A DNA stretch of 64,000 nt from Cenococcum geophilum 1.58 (GCA_001692895.1 KV748209.1:744001-808000), one strand, 5' to 3'; shown: positions 24,151 to 35,929, numbered from the stretch's first letter. Numbers and translations: made by a program. The notes: generated from the letters alone by a model not told the origin.

Positions 24151-24960
24151 GCTGTAGTTCTTAATAAAGCGTTAGTAGAAGTTATAAAACCCTAAAAAGG
24201 ATTATACCCCCTTTATAGTCCGTAGGGGTGCCCACTAGTTAATTGCGGCCGTTTTCTCTGGGTTAGTTTTAATTCTGTTTATATTGATAATAAAACCTAG
24301 GTACTTTATACGCTTAACACTAAACTTTAACTTCTTAATATCGACCTAGAGGCTAGCCTTACGGAGCCATTGTAGGACTTTATAAACGTGCTCCTTATAT
24401 TCTAGCTCGTTTTTAGAGTAGATTATAATATTATCTAAATAGGCCGTATAGAAATTGTTAAGGTAGTTAAAGAGTATATTGTTTATGTACCGCTAGTATA
24501 TAGCTAGTCCGTTAATTAGTCTAAAAGGAAGCACTTTATATTTATACGTTCCGTAATAGGTCTAAAATATAGTAAGATCTTTAGACCCGGGGTCCATCCT
24601 AATTTAGTAAAAGGCTTAGTGGATATTAAGCTTTATAAAGACCTTATTTCTACTTATTTGGGCTAGAGTCTCATTAAGTAGGGGCAGCGGATAGCGATCC
24701 TTACGGGTTATGTTGTTTAGCTTATAGTAGTCGATGCAGAAGCGGAGTCCTCTATTTAGCTTTTTGATAAAGAAAATAGGCGAGGCAAAAGGGGCTTGGC
24801 TAGGCTTAATAAAGCCCTTATTTAGGTTATTAATAAGATACTGCTTTATAGCCTGCAATTTAGTAATAGACTACTTGTAGAGGGGGCTAAAGCTAAAGGT
24901 ATTTTCTTTGCCCTGCTTAATCTTAATCTTATGGTTATATAGTTGGTGAGGTGGAAGTAT
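24150..24960 (-). pseudogene. RT region of element D Pol
   Basis: The open stretch 24616-24858 (minus) contains the gypsy RT phrases 'GFIKPSQAPFASPIFFIKK' and 'RFCIDYYKLNNITRKDRYPLP', matching the early RT motifs, followed by the 'L.E.L.Q' helix. The YLDD-type active-site region falls near 24400-24440. Broken, with RIP-type wear. Confidence 0.87.
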
Positions 24961-26049
24961 ATTAGACGCTGCTTTAGAGAATACGTCTTTGAATTTTTGG
25001 TGTTAATAGGGCAGCTTTTGTTCTACTAGTTCCTTATCTATAAGCTCGCTTTCTTATCTGCTAAGCTTATTTCCCTTTTCCTTAATTATTTAATTAATTT
25101 TGTATAGGCTTGTTATAAAGGTAACGGTATTAAACTAAACTAAGTTCTGGTAGAATCCTACGGCATTAATATAGTAGATATTAACTGGTGGGAGGTCCGC
25201 TAGTTTCCTTATAGCCGTTTTCCGGACCGTATTTTGCGGTCTAGGGTTTATAATCTTTCTTAGCTCCTATTCTATCTTCCGTAGGTTATCCCTCCGATTT
25301 ATTAGTTTAGTATAACGTCTGACGTCCCTTATTGTTCTTTATGGCTGTATAGGGCCTAAGCTCTCTATAGGGGGCTTTTCTGGGTTACTACTGACTTCCT
25401 AGGTCTTTAATGCGGGTGGCGTGATATAGGTAGTCTAGGGGCGACGTAGTATACGGATCTGTTGCGAATTAAGCTATATATCTTTCTTAAAGGCCTGGTC
25501 CCTACGCATAGTATCGGCCTAGTAAATAGTATTAATCTAGGGCCGTATAAGGTTTTTTATTGTAATGCTGATTTCTTTTATAAAGGAAGGGGTTAGGGGT
25601 AGGGTTTTNGGCTAGGTAAGCCGTNTACTCNNTANNTTNAGCTNTAAGCCTAAATAGGCTAGCTATTTTCGCCCTAAGATTATATTATAGCTACCTAGGT
25701 CCGTAATAAGGAAGGGGGTATTATACTGCCTTCGTCCATTAACACGGAGGTAAATCCATAAGATAGTTATAATGGGTGGTCCTATCCGCCTATTATACCC
25801 GCGGATAGGAATTGGTTTGGGCAGTTCTTTAATAGGTGCATTTAGAAAGTTAGCTAGCTTTACGGCATACTAGATGTCTATTAAGGCAAAGGCATTTACT
25901 CTAGAGTTAGCTAAAGTAAAGGTTAAAACTTGGTATTTATTGCGGAATAAAGTATAAGGGATAGTGCAGCTTCTTCTACTAACTAGCTAACCCAGATTAA
26001 CATCTAACATATTAATCCCTTTTAACCCTAGAGAGGAGTCTTCCTCTAA

Positions 26050-27149
26050 GGTTCCTTTTTTTCCGACTCTACGCTATTCTCCTAGATTAATAGAACCTTG
26101 TCTGCTTTTGCGTTTGTTAGGTAATCCTTTATATAGTGACCTTTTTGTCTGTAAGAGAAGCAAGCTCCTTAATTACTAAGGGCCTATATATAGGGGTTGC
26201 TATATATAGGCTAAGTATTCACCAGACCTATAGTAGGGCTAGCCGCATAGCTAGCTGCTGAATTGGCGGTGGGCTGTACGGGTGGTGCTGCGGGGGTTGC
26301 TAATTGTGCTGGGGCATTGCGGGCCATTCTTGTATTGTTTATAGTCTGATTTGAAGGGTTTCTAGCTTTATACCGTTTGGCGCGTGCCTTAATTTGGTAA
26401 AGGCCTTAGTTAATAGCTAAGCACTAGTCTATAAGTTCCTTTAGCGTCTATATAGTAGTAAAAACTAGTAGTACGGCTCGCTGTAGGTCTAGGGTAAGCT
26501 TATTAAATAGGTCTGGTATTAGATCTTCCTAGGGAATTCGAGCCTAGCTGGCTAGGTGCAGAAAGCGGGTCTAAAAGGCTAAGAAGGTCTCTATTGTTTT
26601 TATATTTAGGCTTTTATAATTAAGTTAAGCGTTTTATACTTTAAAGGGGTCCTTATAAATAGAAGACAGGTGGATAATTATCTCTTCTTTAGAGAGAAAG
26701 GGCTTTGCCGAGTCCTGTACGTACCGCGGACGTAGGTGCGTCTATACGTCCCCGCCGGTACGGCCAAAAACGTAGGCCATTTTAGCCTAAGTGGTAGGGA
26801 AGTAGTCCGCATTAACTTTAAGCTTATCCTGTAATTAAAGTTTCTAATTATTAAATATAGGGTTAGTTCCATTTATAAGTAACGGGGGGTCCGTGACCTT
26901 TACGGACCGCAATAATACTAATGCTGTATATTAGGCTAGAGCCTTAAGGACTATAGCAAGTCTTTAGGTGTCTGATAATTTCTTACTAGGCGTAGGGGGT
27001 TCTCTGGCTTTAAGCAGCTCTTAAAGTCGTTTAATTTCGGCATTGGCTGCTGCGAGCTCCACTTAGGAGTTTGAGTTAGTTGCTGTTTTATCATTGGAGG
27101 TATTTAAGGGTCCTACGGCTGCTTTGCCGGCTGCTGTATTTCTTAGCAT
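26050..27149 (-). pseudogene. Gag of element D (broken)
   Basis: Starts at an ATG near 27149. The open stretch 26678-26872 covers part of the capsid-like domain, ending in the 'RRTYVRGTYRTRQS' tail. Near 26130-26180 a zinc knuckle of the CX2CX4HX4C type can be recognised (ACFS.RQKGHYIKD). Nucleocapsid function is inferred from the family. Broken. Confidence 0.75.
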
Positions 27150-27353
27150 TATAGTACAGTTGTTAGGGTAACCTCTAGTAGGATTCTATAGGGGTTCTAG
27201 TCTGTGCGTATTCTATAGGTCTTATTATTCTTTTTTGTTCTTCTAGTTCTAGTAATATTCTTTAGGTCTAATTCTGTGTTCTATTTTAGTTCGTGGTCCA
27301 TAGATATATTTAAGTTCCTTCTTAGGAAGAAAGGGTAGTTAAGCTTTAGATAA

Positions 27354-27554
27354 TGTTAGCGACTTAGTTAATTAAGGCATGAGTACGGTAAGAGGGACGC
27401 GCAAGCCTGTATGATTGGTAGTCTATAAACGAAGATCTAAAGCTAGAGAAAGGAAAGGAGAAGAAGAGCAGCGCCGGTTGAAGTAGGGTTCTTTTATGCG
27501 GTCCTTTAGTCACGTGACCGCGAAGTTCTGCCAAGTTTTGCCAGTGCCGTAACA
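27354..27554 (-). repeat. 5' LTR of D
   Basis: 201 bp, TGTTAGCGAC to GCCGTAACA, partner of 21704-21904. Its differences from the partner are few and of transition type. Confidence 0.93.
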
Positions 27555-30500
27555 GCTAAGGGGCTAAGTAATTCTGCTATAGTTCTTAATAAAGCGTTAA
27601 TAAAAGTTATAGAAGCCTAAGAATAACTATATCCCTTTTACGGTCCATAGTAGTTCCCATTAATTAATTATAGCCGTCTTTTCCGGGTCTGCCTTAATTC
27701 CGTCTATACTAATAATAAACCCTAGATACTTTATACACTTTATGCTAAATTCTAACTTCTTAATATTAGCCTAGAGACTAGTTTTATAGAGCTGTTATAG
27801 GACCTTATAGACGTACTCCTTATATTCTAGCTTATTTTTAGAGTAAATTATAATATTATCTAGGTAAGCTGTATAGAAGTTGTTGAGGTAGTTAAAGAAA
27901 ACATCGTTTATATATCGTTGGTATATCGCTAGTCCGTTAGTTAGTCTAAAAGGAAGTACTTTATACTTATATAATTCGTATTAAGTCTAAAAGGTAGTAA
28001 GATTTATAAATCTAGGGTTTATTCTAATTTGGTAAAAAGCCTAATAGATATTAAGCTTTGTAAATATTTTAGCTCTATTTATTTAGGCTAGTGTCTTATT
28101 AAGTAGGGGTAGTGGATAACGGTCTTTATGGGTTATATTATTAAGCTTATAGTAGTTAATATAGAAACAAAGTCCTTTATTTAGCTTTTTAGTAAAGAGA
28201 ATAGGGGAAGTAAAGGGGGCCTAACTAGGCTTAATAAACCCCTTTACTAAGTTGTTAATAAGGTACTACTTAGTGGCCTATAATTTAGTAATGGACTATT
28301 TACGAAGGGGGGTATAGCTAAGGATGTTTTCCTTATCTGGCTTAATTTTAATTTTATAGTTATATAGTCGGTAGGGTAAAAGCATATTAGATACTACCTT
28401 AGAGAATATATTCTTAAACTTTTAGTACTAATAGGGTAGTTTCTATTCTACTAGCTCCTTATCCATAAGCTTACTTTTCTATCTACTAAGCTCGCCTTCC
28501 TTTCCCTTAATTATTTAATTAATTTTATATAAGCTAGTGGTAAAGGTAACGGTATTAGGTTGAACCAAGTTCTGGTAGAATCCTGCAGCGCTAATATAGT
28601 AGATATTAACCGGTGGGAGGTCCGTAGGTTTCTTTATAGACTTTTATTAGGCCGTATTTTGTAATATAAGGTTTATAATCTTCCTTAGCTCACATTCTAT
28701 TTTCTATAAGTTATCCTTCTAGTCTATTAGTTTAGTATAGCGTTTAGTATTTCTAGCCTTCTTTTATAGCTGCGTAGAACCTCAGTTCTCCATTAGGAAC
28801 TTAGGTAGGTCACTATTAACTTCTTAAGTCTTTAGTGTGGGTGGCGTAATATAAGTTTAGGGGCGGCGTAGTATGCGGATCTATCGCGGGTTAAGCTATA
28901 TATCCTTCTTAAAGGCCTAGTTTCTACGTATGGTATCGGCCTAGTAGATAGTATTAATCTAGGGTTATATAAAGTTCTCTATTATAATGCTAATTTCTTT
29001 TATAAAAGAAGGGGTTAAGGGTAGGGTTTTGGGCTAGATAAGCCGTCTGCTTTATATATTAAGCTATAAGCCTAAATAGGCTAGCTATATCCTTCCTAAA
29101 ATTATATTATAGCTCCTAAGGTCTGTAATAAGAAAGGGGATATTATACTACCTTCGTCTATCTACGCGGAGGTAAATCCGTAAGATTGTTGTAATAGAAG
29201 ATCCTACCCTTCCGTTATACCTACGAATTAGAATTAGCTTAGGTAGTTCTTCTAGAGATATATTTAGGGAGTTAGCTAGTTTTATAGCGCACTTTATATT
29301 AATTAAGGTAAAGGCATTTACTCCTAAGTTAGCTAAGGCAAAGGTTAAAACTTAGTATCTATTATAAAATAAAGTATAAGGGATAGTGTAGCTTCTTCTA
29401 CTAACTAGCCGACCTAGATTAATATATAATATATTAATCCCTTTTAACCCTAGAGAGGAGTCTTCCTTTAGAGTTCCTCTTTTTTTAACTTTATACTATT
29501 TTTCTAAATTAACAAGACCTTATTTGCTTTTGCTTTTATTAAGCAGTTCCTTATAGGGTAGCCTTTTTAACTATATAAGAAGCAAGCCCCTTAATTGCTA
29601 AGGGCCTGTATATAGGGGTCGCTGTAGATAGGCTAAGTAAACGCTTAGCCCGCGGCAAGGCTAGCTATACGGCTAGTTACTAAGTTGGCGGCTAGTGTAG
29701 TAGGCGTTATAGGTTATACTAGGGTATTATAGGCCGTTCTTATATTACTTATAGCTTAATTTAAGGGATTCCTAGCCTTTATCCGGTTAGCTTATGCCTT
29801 AATTTAATAGAGGCCTTAGTTAATAGCTAGGCAGTAGTCTATAAGTTCTTTTAACGTCTATATAGTAGTAAAAGCTAGTAGTACGGCCCGCTGCAGGTCT
29901 AGGGTAAGCTTATTAAAGAGGTTTAGTAGTAGGTCTTCCTAGGGAATCTAGGCTTATCTGGCTAGGTATAAAAAGCGGGTCTAGAAGGCTAAAAAGGTCT
30001 CTATTGTTTTTATATTTAGACTTTTATAGCTAAGGCGGGCGTTTTATACCCTAAAGGGGTCCTTTTAAATAGAAGATAGGTAGTTAATTATTTCTTCTTC
30101 TGAGATAAAAGGGTGTATTAAGTCTATAGCATATCGCGGATGTAGGTGCGTCTGGGCGTCTCCGCTAGTATAGCTAAAGACGTAGGCTATTTTAGCTTAA
30201 GTAGCAGGGAAGTAGTCCGTATTAACTTTAAGCTTATTCTATAATTAAAGCTTCCAATTATTAAATATAGGGTTAGCTCTGTCTATAAGTAATAGGGGAT
30301 CCGCAACCTTTACGGACCACGATAATATTAATACTATATGTTAGGCTAGGGCCTTAAGGACCGTAGCGAGTCTGTTTAATAGGTTATTGCTAGATATAGG
30401 GGTGTCTCTAGTTTTAAGCAGTTCTTATAGCCGCTTAATTTTGGTATTAGCTGCTATGAGCTCCGCCTAGGGGTTAAGACATTAATTGTCTCCTTATCTA

Positions 30501-30756
30501 AGGTATTTGCGGGTCCTATAGCTACTTTACCTACTACTATATTTTATAGTATAGTGCTAGGGTATTAGGTAATTCCGGGTAATTTCTTTAGGGGTTTTAG
30601 TCTATGCGTATTTTATAGGTCCTTTCTTTAGGGTTTTATTCTTTTTCTTTAGGTTCTTTCCTTAGTCTTAGTAATATCCTTAGGGTCCTATTTATGGTCT
30701 TATAGATATATTTAAGTTCCTTCTTAGGAAGAAAGACTGGTTTAAGCTTTAAATAA
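27555..30756 (-). pseudogene. Gag, protease and RT part of element C
   Basis: Continuation of C beyond the D insertion. RT at about 27560-28400, protease at about 28850-29450, Gag at about 29500-30720 with a zinc-knuckle region near 29560-29600 (the position equivalent to D's). It aligns end to end with D 24150-27300, but C is more heavily converted to TA. Broken many times. Confidence 0.78.
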
Positions 30757-30981
30757 TGTTAGCGACTTAGTTAATTAAGATATAAGTACGGTAAAAGGGT
30801 CGCGCAAGCCTATATAATTGGATTGTCTATAAACGAGAATCTAAAGCTAAAGAAAGGAAAGGAAAGGATAAGTAGCAACGCGAGGAGTTATATACAATCC
30901 CCTAGTTACGTAAGAGTCACGTAAGCCCTGCGTCTACTATAACGTCTACCATAGCTGCCGCTTTCTGCCAGTGCCGTAACA
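30757..30981 (-). repeat. 5' LTR of C
   Basis: 225 bp, TGTTAGCGAC to GCCGTAACA, followed by the duplication gtaat. Confidence 0.92.
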
Positions 30982-31270
30982 GTAATCCTTAATAGCTGAT
31001 TTAATAGTAATACCTATATAAATTAGCACGCTAAAGTATATATATAGTTCCTTTTTAGATACTAGGAGCTATCTATATATTAGGCTATAGAGACGCGCTT
31101 ACCGTAACCGGCTTAGCGCAGGCGAGGCGTCTATAAAACGTAGTCGCCCCTACTAAAGAACAGCAGAATTCAGTTCTATAGTTCTACTTTATTAAGAATT
31201 AGATACCTATTACATTCCGCCACTATTATTACGTTACTATATACCCTTTAGGTCTTAGCGTCCTAACAGT
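30982..31270 (-). pseudogene. piggyBac-like transposase, N-terminal part
   Basis: Minus-strand reading into 30982 gives 'LIYIGITIKSAIKDY' and, across the C insertion, 'GGLEEDGYSYMV.IYILKDRF.QLNRYI' at about 18950-19053. This matches the N-terminal conserved start of the DDE_Tnp_1_7 domain (IG..I.PSI.DYW....., R...I...RF..L.RYI). The true start is unclear, and the outer end of the transposon was not found; no TTAA-flanked terminal repeat could be recognised here. Confidence 0.65.
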
Positions 31271-32676
31271 TCTAAATTCTTCTCCCTTTTTAGGGGTAGC
31301 GGCCTAGCAATATAGTGGTTTACTAAGGCCACGATTATATAGCGGCAGCCCTCTTTTAAAAAGACGACCTATATTTACCAACTACATTATAGCCTATTGA
31401 CCTAATGGCGAGACGCGGCGTAATACTAACGTAGTGCGTAGTACTGAGTCTAGGGATTAGCCCTAAGACAATATGGGCGGACCTATGTCCTAGATAAAAC
31501 CAGAAGTTATAGGTAAGAACACTTATAGGAAAAAATATAACGGCTAGAGAATAAGAAGCTATAACTTCTAAAGTAAGGAAAACTATAGTTGCTTAGGGAA
31601 AAGGTAGAAATGCTAAGACGGGGTTAATATGGCAAGGTAATAGTGATTTCCACTCCTAACCTAGACCTATTACCTTAGAGCATTATATTAAAGTACTTAA
31701 ATAGTAGCTTAATATATTCTAACCTTAAGAGAAAGGCTACTAATATAATAGGCGCTCTATTAAAACGGGCCGTTAAAATAAAGAAGATTTCTTTATATAA
31801 CGGTAAGACTATTTAAGAGTACTAAGACTTCCATAATAGCTTAAAGCTAGCATTTTACCTAAAGCCTAACGCCTTCGCGAATAAGGATACTAGAGTTGCG
31901 TTTACTATATAATATATAAAGGGGACTAATAGAACCCTTTAGCTATAATATAAAGATAATAATTTAGATATATAGTTTACCTAGGGGGATCTTATAGAAT
32001 TCCTACTTAATTAGATTAAAAGTCCTATTAATTAAGAACTCTATATAGCCCTAACCTATAAATGTGTTTACTGCCTACCTAACCTCCTTAAAAGCGTAAA
32101 TTAACCCTCCTTATAATGCAAAGCATATAATAATATACCTATTTATAAAGCTACGACCTAAGCTACAGCTTACTATTACTAACTATTAGGAATTCCTATA
32201 AACTTAAAAGCAGCTAGTTTCCTTAGCTACTCTATTAAAGAAAAACTAGAGGAGTATAAGCGCCCTATAGACTAGAAGTAATAGGCGCGCCGCGAACTTA
32301 AATATAAAGACTACCCTATTAGGTAACTTAGGGAAAGCGGACTCTAAAACTATTACTAGCGACTTAATAGCGGGGCGAAGTAATACCGCTAAGGGTTTAA
32401 CCTAACCTAAAAGGAACTATAAAAATTATAGTAAGCTAGGATATTAGTAGCGATAGTGCCTAGAGTAGTAATAGCAATAGCTGCTATCTAACGGCGTAAA
32501 TGCTATCTCTATACTAGGAAATGGTAGGCGTCCTTAGAGCCCCTTTATTATAGAGTAATATAAGTAAAAATAATATATAATGAGGTAGATATTATTAAAC
32601 TATATATATAAACTATATAATAAGGTTAAGACATTACGTAAAAAAAGAAGGTAAAAAACGGGAAGAAAGGGTATAT
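31271..32676 (+). pseudogene. Plus-strand Gag relic (element L)
   Basis: Broken plus-strand frames read as a retrotransposon Gag capsid-like domain: 'IQEYQDFHNSLKLAFYLKP' near 31810-31870 and 'DLIEFLLNQIKSPIN.ELYIAL' near 31985-32050. Unlike its neighbours the strand is plus. No LTR of its own could be paired within the window. The right side ends at the LTR of element G. Fossil of uncertain superfamily, probably gypsy. Confidence 0.5.
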
Positions 32677-32932
32677 ATTATTAACTTAGTTGCTTAGTTA
32701 ATACGTATACGGAATAGGATAGGATTTAGGTTTAGTAGAATTTAGTAGAATTTATATCCTAGTAGAACTTAGTAGGATTTAGTAAAATTTAGCGGAATAT
32801 AGCAGAATACGGCAGATTGCCGTTAGATTGCTATATATTGCGGTAAATTACAGTCTTATAGTTAGTCTTTAATTGCTAAGTTAGTGGAAATAGGTAGATG
32901 TATATAAGGTGTTACAGGGGTGTCCCGTAATA
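32677..32932 (-). repeat. 3' LTR of element G (left edge approximate)
   Basis: Right edge defined by GTCCCGTAATA next to the purine tract. On the coding strand this is a TG-type start. Left edge placed near 32677 by the expected inverted end; no partner copy is available to fix it. Confidence 0.6.
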
Positions 32933-34001
32933 GTACCCCCCCCCCTTTAAACTTAAGCTTCTGCGAGATAGGGCTATAGTAGTTTTAGGTAGAGTTTATA
33001 AAAGTCTTTTATGACTTATATAAGTCTTATAGAGTCTATAGGTTTCTATAAGGGCGTAATAAAGCCTCTTTATTTTATAAGGTATATATACTAGCGTTTC
33101 TGTTTATTGTACTTAATATTATTAATTCTTTTAACAAGTACTCGTTTTTACTATCTACTTTAACTAGCAGGGGAGGGTCTTATATCTATTTAGGTAGAGC
33201 GTTTAATATAGGTATAGTAGGGTATAAGACTAACATATAGAATATAGGGTAGATTTTAACCGTATTGGGGAGCTTTAACTAGTAGGCGTAAGATAAGATA
33301 ACCTTCTTAACCTTATAAGGGCCAGCGTTCTTCTAATTAAGTTTCTTAACGGGTTATTTCATATTTAGGTTCCTTATATCTAGTTAAATAAAGTTACTAA
33401 TTTAGTAGGCTAGTACTAAGGTTTAGTTTTTATTTGCCGCGGCTTTATAGACAGATTAGGCCTATATTATCTTATTAGTAAGGAGCTATTATAGTTCCTC
33501 CATCTTTTTTATAAATTTATTTGCTTCTATAATTTATATACTAAAGGGTTTAAAACCTATTTATAGGTATTGGCCGTAGTTAGCTAATAAACTTAGTAAA
33601 CGCAAGCTAGTTAATCTAGTTATCCTATAAATATAACGTGTATATCCAAATATACTATTCTATTATAGTATTTATATATTTTATTTTACTATCTGTTTTT
33701 AGGTAATATATAGTTAATTAGAGTGCTTTAATATAGAGTTAGGTAGTTAGCTCTTTCTAAAATATAGAGATAAGCTAGCCGCCTTTATTAAAGATAATTA
33801 TTTTAGGGAGCCTATATAGTTTCTATACGTAGTCTAGGAATAGTTAAGCAATAATAGGTGTCAATATATTAGGGTAGGCGATTAAGTGTCTTATCTTAGA
33901 TAGTTAGTTTATAACTACTATAATATTTATATAGCCTTTACTTATAGGGAGATTAATAATAAAGTTAATTAAGATATCCTTTTATTTTCGGTCCGAAATA
34001 G
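32677..34001 (-). mobile_element. 3' end of gypsy element G (minus)
   Basis: An LTR of about 256 bp (start approximate, end 32932), then a C run at 32936-32947 that is the coding-strand G-rich purine tract, then minus-strand IN and 3'-terminal Pol remains (about 33050-34001). The element is cut at 34001 by the LTR of E, and its 5' part is not in the window. The LTR has a repeated short motif (TTTAGTAGAATTTAG-like) in its middle. Confidence 0.7.
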
Positions 34002-34312
34002 TATAAGGGCGCGAAGAGGCTTTGGGGTAGATTCAAAGGAATAATATAAATTCTATTTAAATCTATAGGTATAGCTCTTATAGAGAATAAGACGTTGCGT
34101 AAAAAAGAGAGGAATAACAAGAGAATTATATAATTAAATAGTTAGGGACTTAGTGGTCAATACGTACGTATATATGCACGCGGTCTTTAACAGACTTTAG
34201 TAGAATTTAATAGATCTAGTAGAACTTGGCAGAAGTTAAATAGAGTATTAAAATTTATCTATTAAGTATTTCACCAAGACGTTCCTACTATAACTAGGCT
34301 AGTCCTATTATA
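34002..34312 (-). repeat. 3' LTR of element E
   Basis: 311 bp, homologous to 17157-17501 (345 bp). The length difference reflects indels in the middle. Directly followed by a C run (about 34316-34322). Confidence 0.85.
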
Positions 34313-34429
34313 GTACCCCCCCTTTTAGCCGAAGGTTTAAAATAATTTAATTTAGTTAAGACTTATTACTTATCGCGTTTGTATAATTACATTAGATAGC
34401 AGTATAGAGTTTTACCAATTCTATTATTA

Positions 34430-34590
34430 AATAGGCTAATTCGGATTTTCTATCCCCAGAATAGAAAATTACTATTAGCTTAATTAAGGCGGTAAGCAGA
34501 ACTAATATCTTTATAGTAGGTCCTAGCAAGGCGGATCTAACCAATTAGATAACTTTAACCGGCGGTTAAAGTTCCTTAATATCTTATATA
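34430..34590. repeat. Two-palindrome module, copy in gypsy E 3' region
   Basis: Palindrome 1 at 34444-34470 and palindrome 2 at 34551-34573 (AACTTTAACCGG mirrored). The sequence flanking palindrome 1 is inverted relative to the A and H copies: the GGCGGTAAGCAGAAC block is now on its right. It lies between the purine tract and the chromodomain end of E. Confidence 0.78.
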
Positions 34591-34593
34591 TTA

Positions 34594-35018
34594 ACGTACA
34601 CGATAGGCGAGCTAGCTGGATAGGTGAGCTGGCCACCTTAAAACTCACCAAAAATTGGAAAATTCATATTTTAATATCTTAACAGCCACTTAATAATAAA
34701 TTTTAATAATTTAGATTTGGACTTTCATATCCACTCTATAGCTTCTATTAAAGTTTCATAGTAATTAGTTCAGTAGTTTTTAATATATTAAAGCTTAGGG
34801 GCTAAAATAAGGCCAAATCACTGTATCTTAAAAACCACCAAACTATTTACTATATAACTTTAATAGAAGCTATAGAGTATATATAAAAGTCTAAATTTAA
34901 AAGATTAGAATTTATTATCAAGTGTTTGTTAAGATATTAAGGTGTGATTTTTCTTATTTTTGGTAGGGTTTTAAAGTGGCCAGCTCGCCCATCTAGCTAG
35001 CTTGCCTATCGTGCACGT
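34594..35018. mobile_element. Foldback MITE, 425 bp, older copy
   Basis: Terminal inverted repeats ACGTACACGATAGGC with TA on both sides (34592-34593, 35019-35020). Arms of about 190 bp pair with scattered mismatches around a loop of about 45 bp near 34785-34830. Blocks such as AAAACTCACCAAAAA and CCACTTAATAATAA are shared with the MITE at 15481-15906, so they are one family. The extra divergence suggests a greater age. Confidence 0.85.
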
Positions 35019-35020
35019 TA

Positions 35021-35440
35021 TATAATTATATTATAAACGTTATAATATATTTTAAATTCTTTTTAATTTTAAGATTCCTGCTATTACGTTTCGTGTATTT
35101 ATATTAGGTAGTAGTTATTTACCTTTATATTATATTTACCTAGCTAGAGTAGGCCGCAAGGGATAGTCTTTATAGAATTCTTTTACTAGGGAAGGCGCGT
35201 TAGTCTTAATCTAGTTATAGGTTTCCTAAGTTTATATTTTATATCCTTTCCACTTAATAAGGAGTTTAAATTATTTAGATTATATTTTCTATTATATATT
35301 ATTAATTAAGTTAATAAAGTAAGAACTATTACTGTTATTAATAATTATAGAAGATAGCGGCGGCACTTTATAAGTTATAGGCTTACCCTTTAAAGGTTAT
35401 AGTAAGCTTATATAAAACGTTAGATATATTTTTATTTTAG
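35021..35440 (-). pseudogene. Chromodomain-like C-terminus of element E Pol
   Basis: Minus strand near 35180-35300 reads 'LLSGKDIKYKLRKPITRLRLTRL', which fits a worn chromodomain (YLVKWKGY... then WEP...). Chromodomains at the IN C-terminus mark chromoviruses and steer integration to heterochromatin in that clade. Interrupted at 35440 by H, continuing at 42362. Confidence 0.6.
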
Positions 35441-35627
35441 TATTATAGTGCTATAATAAAGTAGACTAAATAACTACGTTATGGTATAAAGAGGGGAAGA
35501 AGGTGGAAAGGGGGTATTGTATATAAATAGTAGGGCCAGCCGCTAAGTTACTAGTAGTACGCTAGCTAATAGTAGGAAATAGTACGAGATAGTATAAAAT
35601 AGTATACGTTAGGTCAGTATCATAACA
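35441..35627 (-). repeat. 3' LTR of H
   Basis: 187 bp. Followed by ACTCTTCTCCCCTA, a purine-rich tract on the coding strand. Confidence 0.92.
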
Positions 35628-35723
35628 GTACTCTTCTCCCCTAAATAGTTTAGTCCCTAAACTAAATAGATAATTTAAAGATAGGCAGTATACGGGGTTA
35701 CCTATTTTTTACCGCAAAAATAT

Positions 35724-35925
35724 TAGTTCCGCTTACTGCCCTTAACTAAGCTAATAGTAATTTTCTATACCGGGCATAGAAAATCCTAATTAGTTAATTT
35801 AGTAAGAAAGGTCGGTAGAACTCTATACTGCTACCTAAATTAATCCACGTGGCGTTTCTTGGCAAGAATTTAGCTAATTTAATAACTTTAACCGCTGGTT
35901 AAAGTTTTATAACATCTTAACCACC
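35724..35925. repeat. Two-palindrome module, copy in gypsy H 3' region
   Basis: Palindrome 1 at about 35757-35784 and palindrome 2 at 35884-35906. It is collinear with the copia A copy (3371-3566) over its whole length, though the two elements belong to different superfamilies. Confidence 0.82.
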
Positions 35926-35929
35926 ACAA

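Larger units (their letters stand above)
21704..27554 (-). mobile_element. Gypsy element D (minus), nested in C
   Basis: A 5851-bp element with 201-bp LTRs (21704-21904 and 27354-27554) and a perfect duplication gctaa (21699-21703 and 27555-27559). It is full length and keeps longer open stretches than C, in line with a later insertion. Gag starts at an ATG near 27149, and Pol runs leftward to IN near 22400. A cluster of ambiguous bases lies at 25609-25644. D is a sister family of C: the LTRs share their first half but diverge in the second. Confidence 0.94.
19054..30981 (-). mobile_element. Gypsy element C (minus) with two nested insertions
   Basis: LTRs at 19054-19469 (interrupted) and 30757-30981 and a perfect 5-bp duplication gtaat (19049-19053 and 30982-30986). 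Without the nested D and the solo LTR, C is about 5.9 kb. Minus-strand order: 5' LTR, Gag (about 30720-29500), protease (about 29450-28850), RT (about 28400-27560), then beyond D RNase H and IN (21700-19800), a poly-purine tract and the 3' LTR. It split the piggyBac-like gene. RIP-worn, with many breaks. Confidence 0.9.

Noticed and set aside
32677-34312. G and E LTRs taken as one pair
   Set aside because: The two LTRs share only their terminal bases; the 34002 LTR pairs clearly with 17157-17501 instead.
17157-34312. One giant element bounded by the 17157 and 34002 LTRs
   Set aside because: The purine tract is to the right of the 34002 LTR and gag is to the left of the 17157 LTR, so each belongs to a different element pointing away from the interval.
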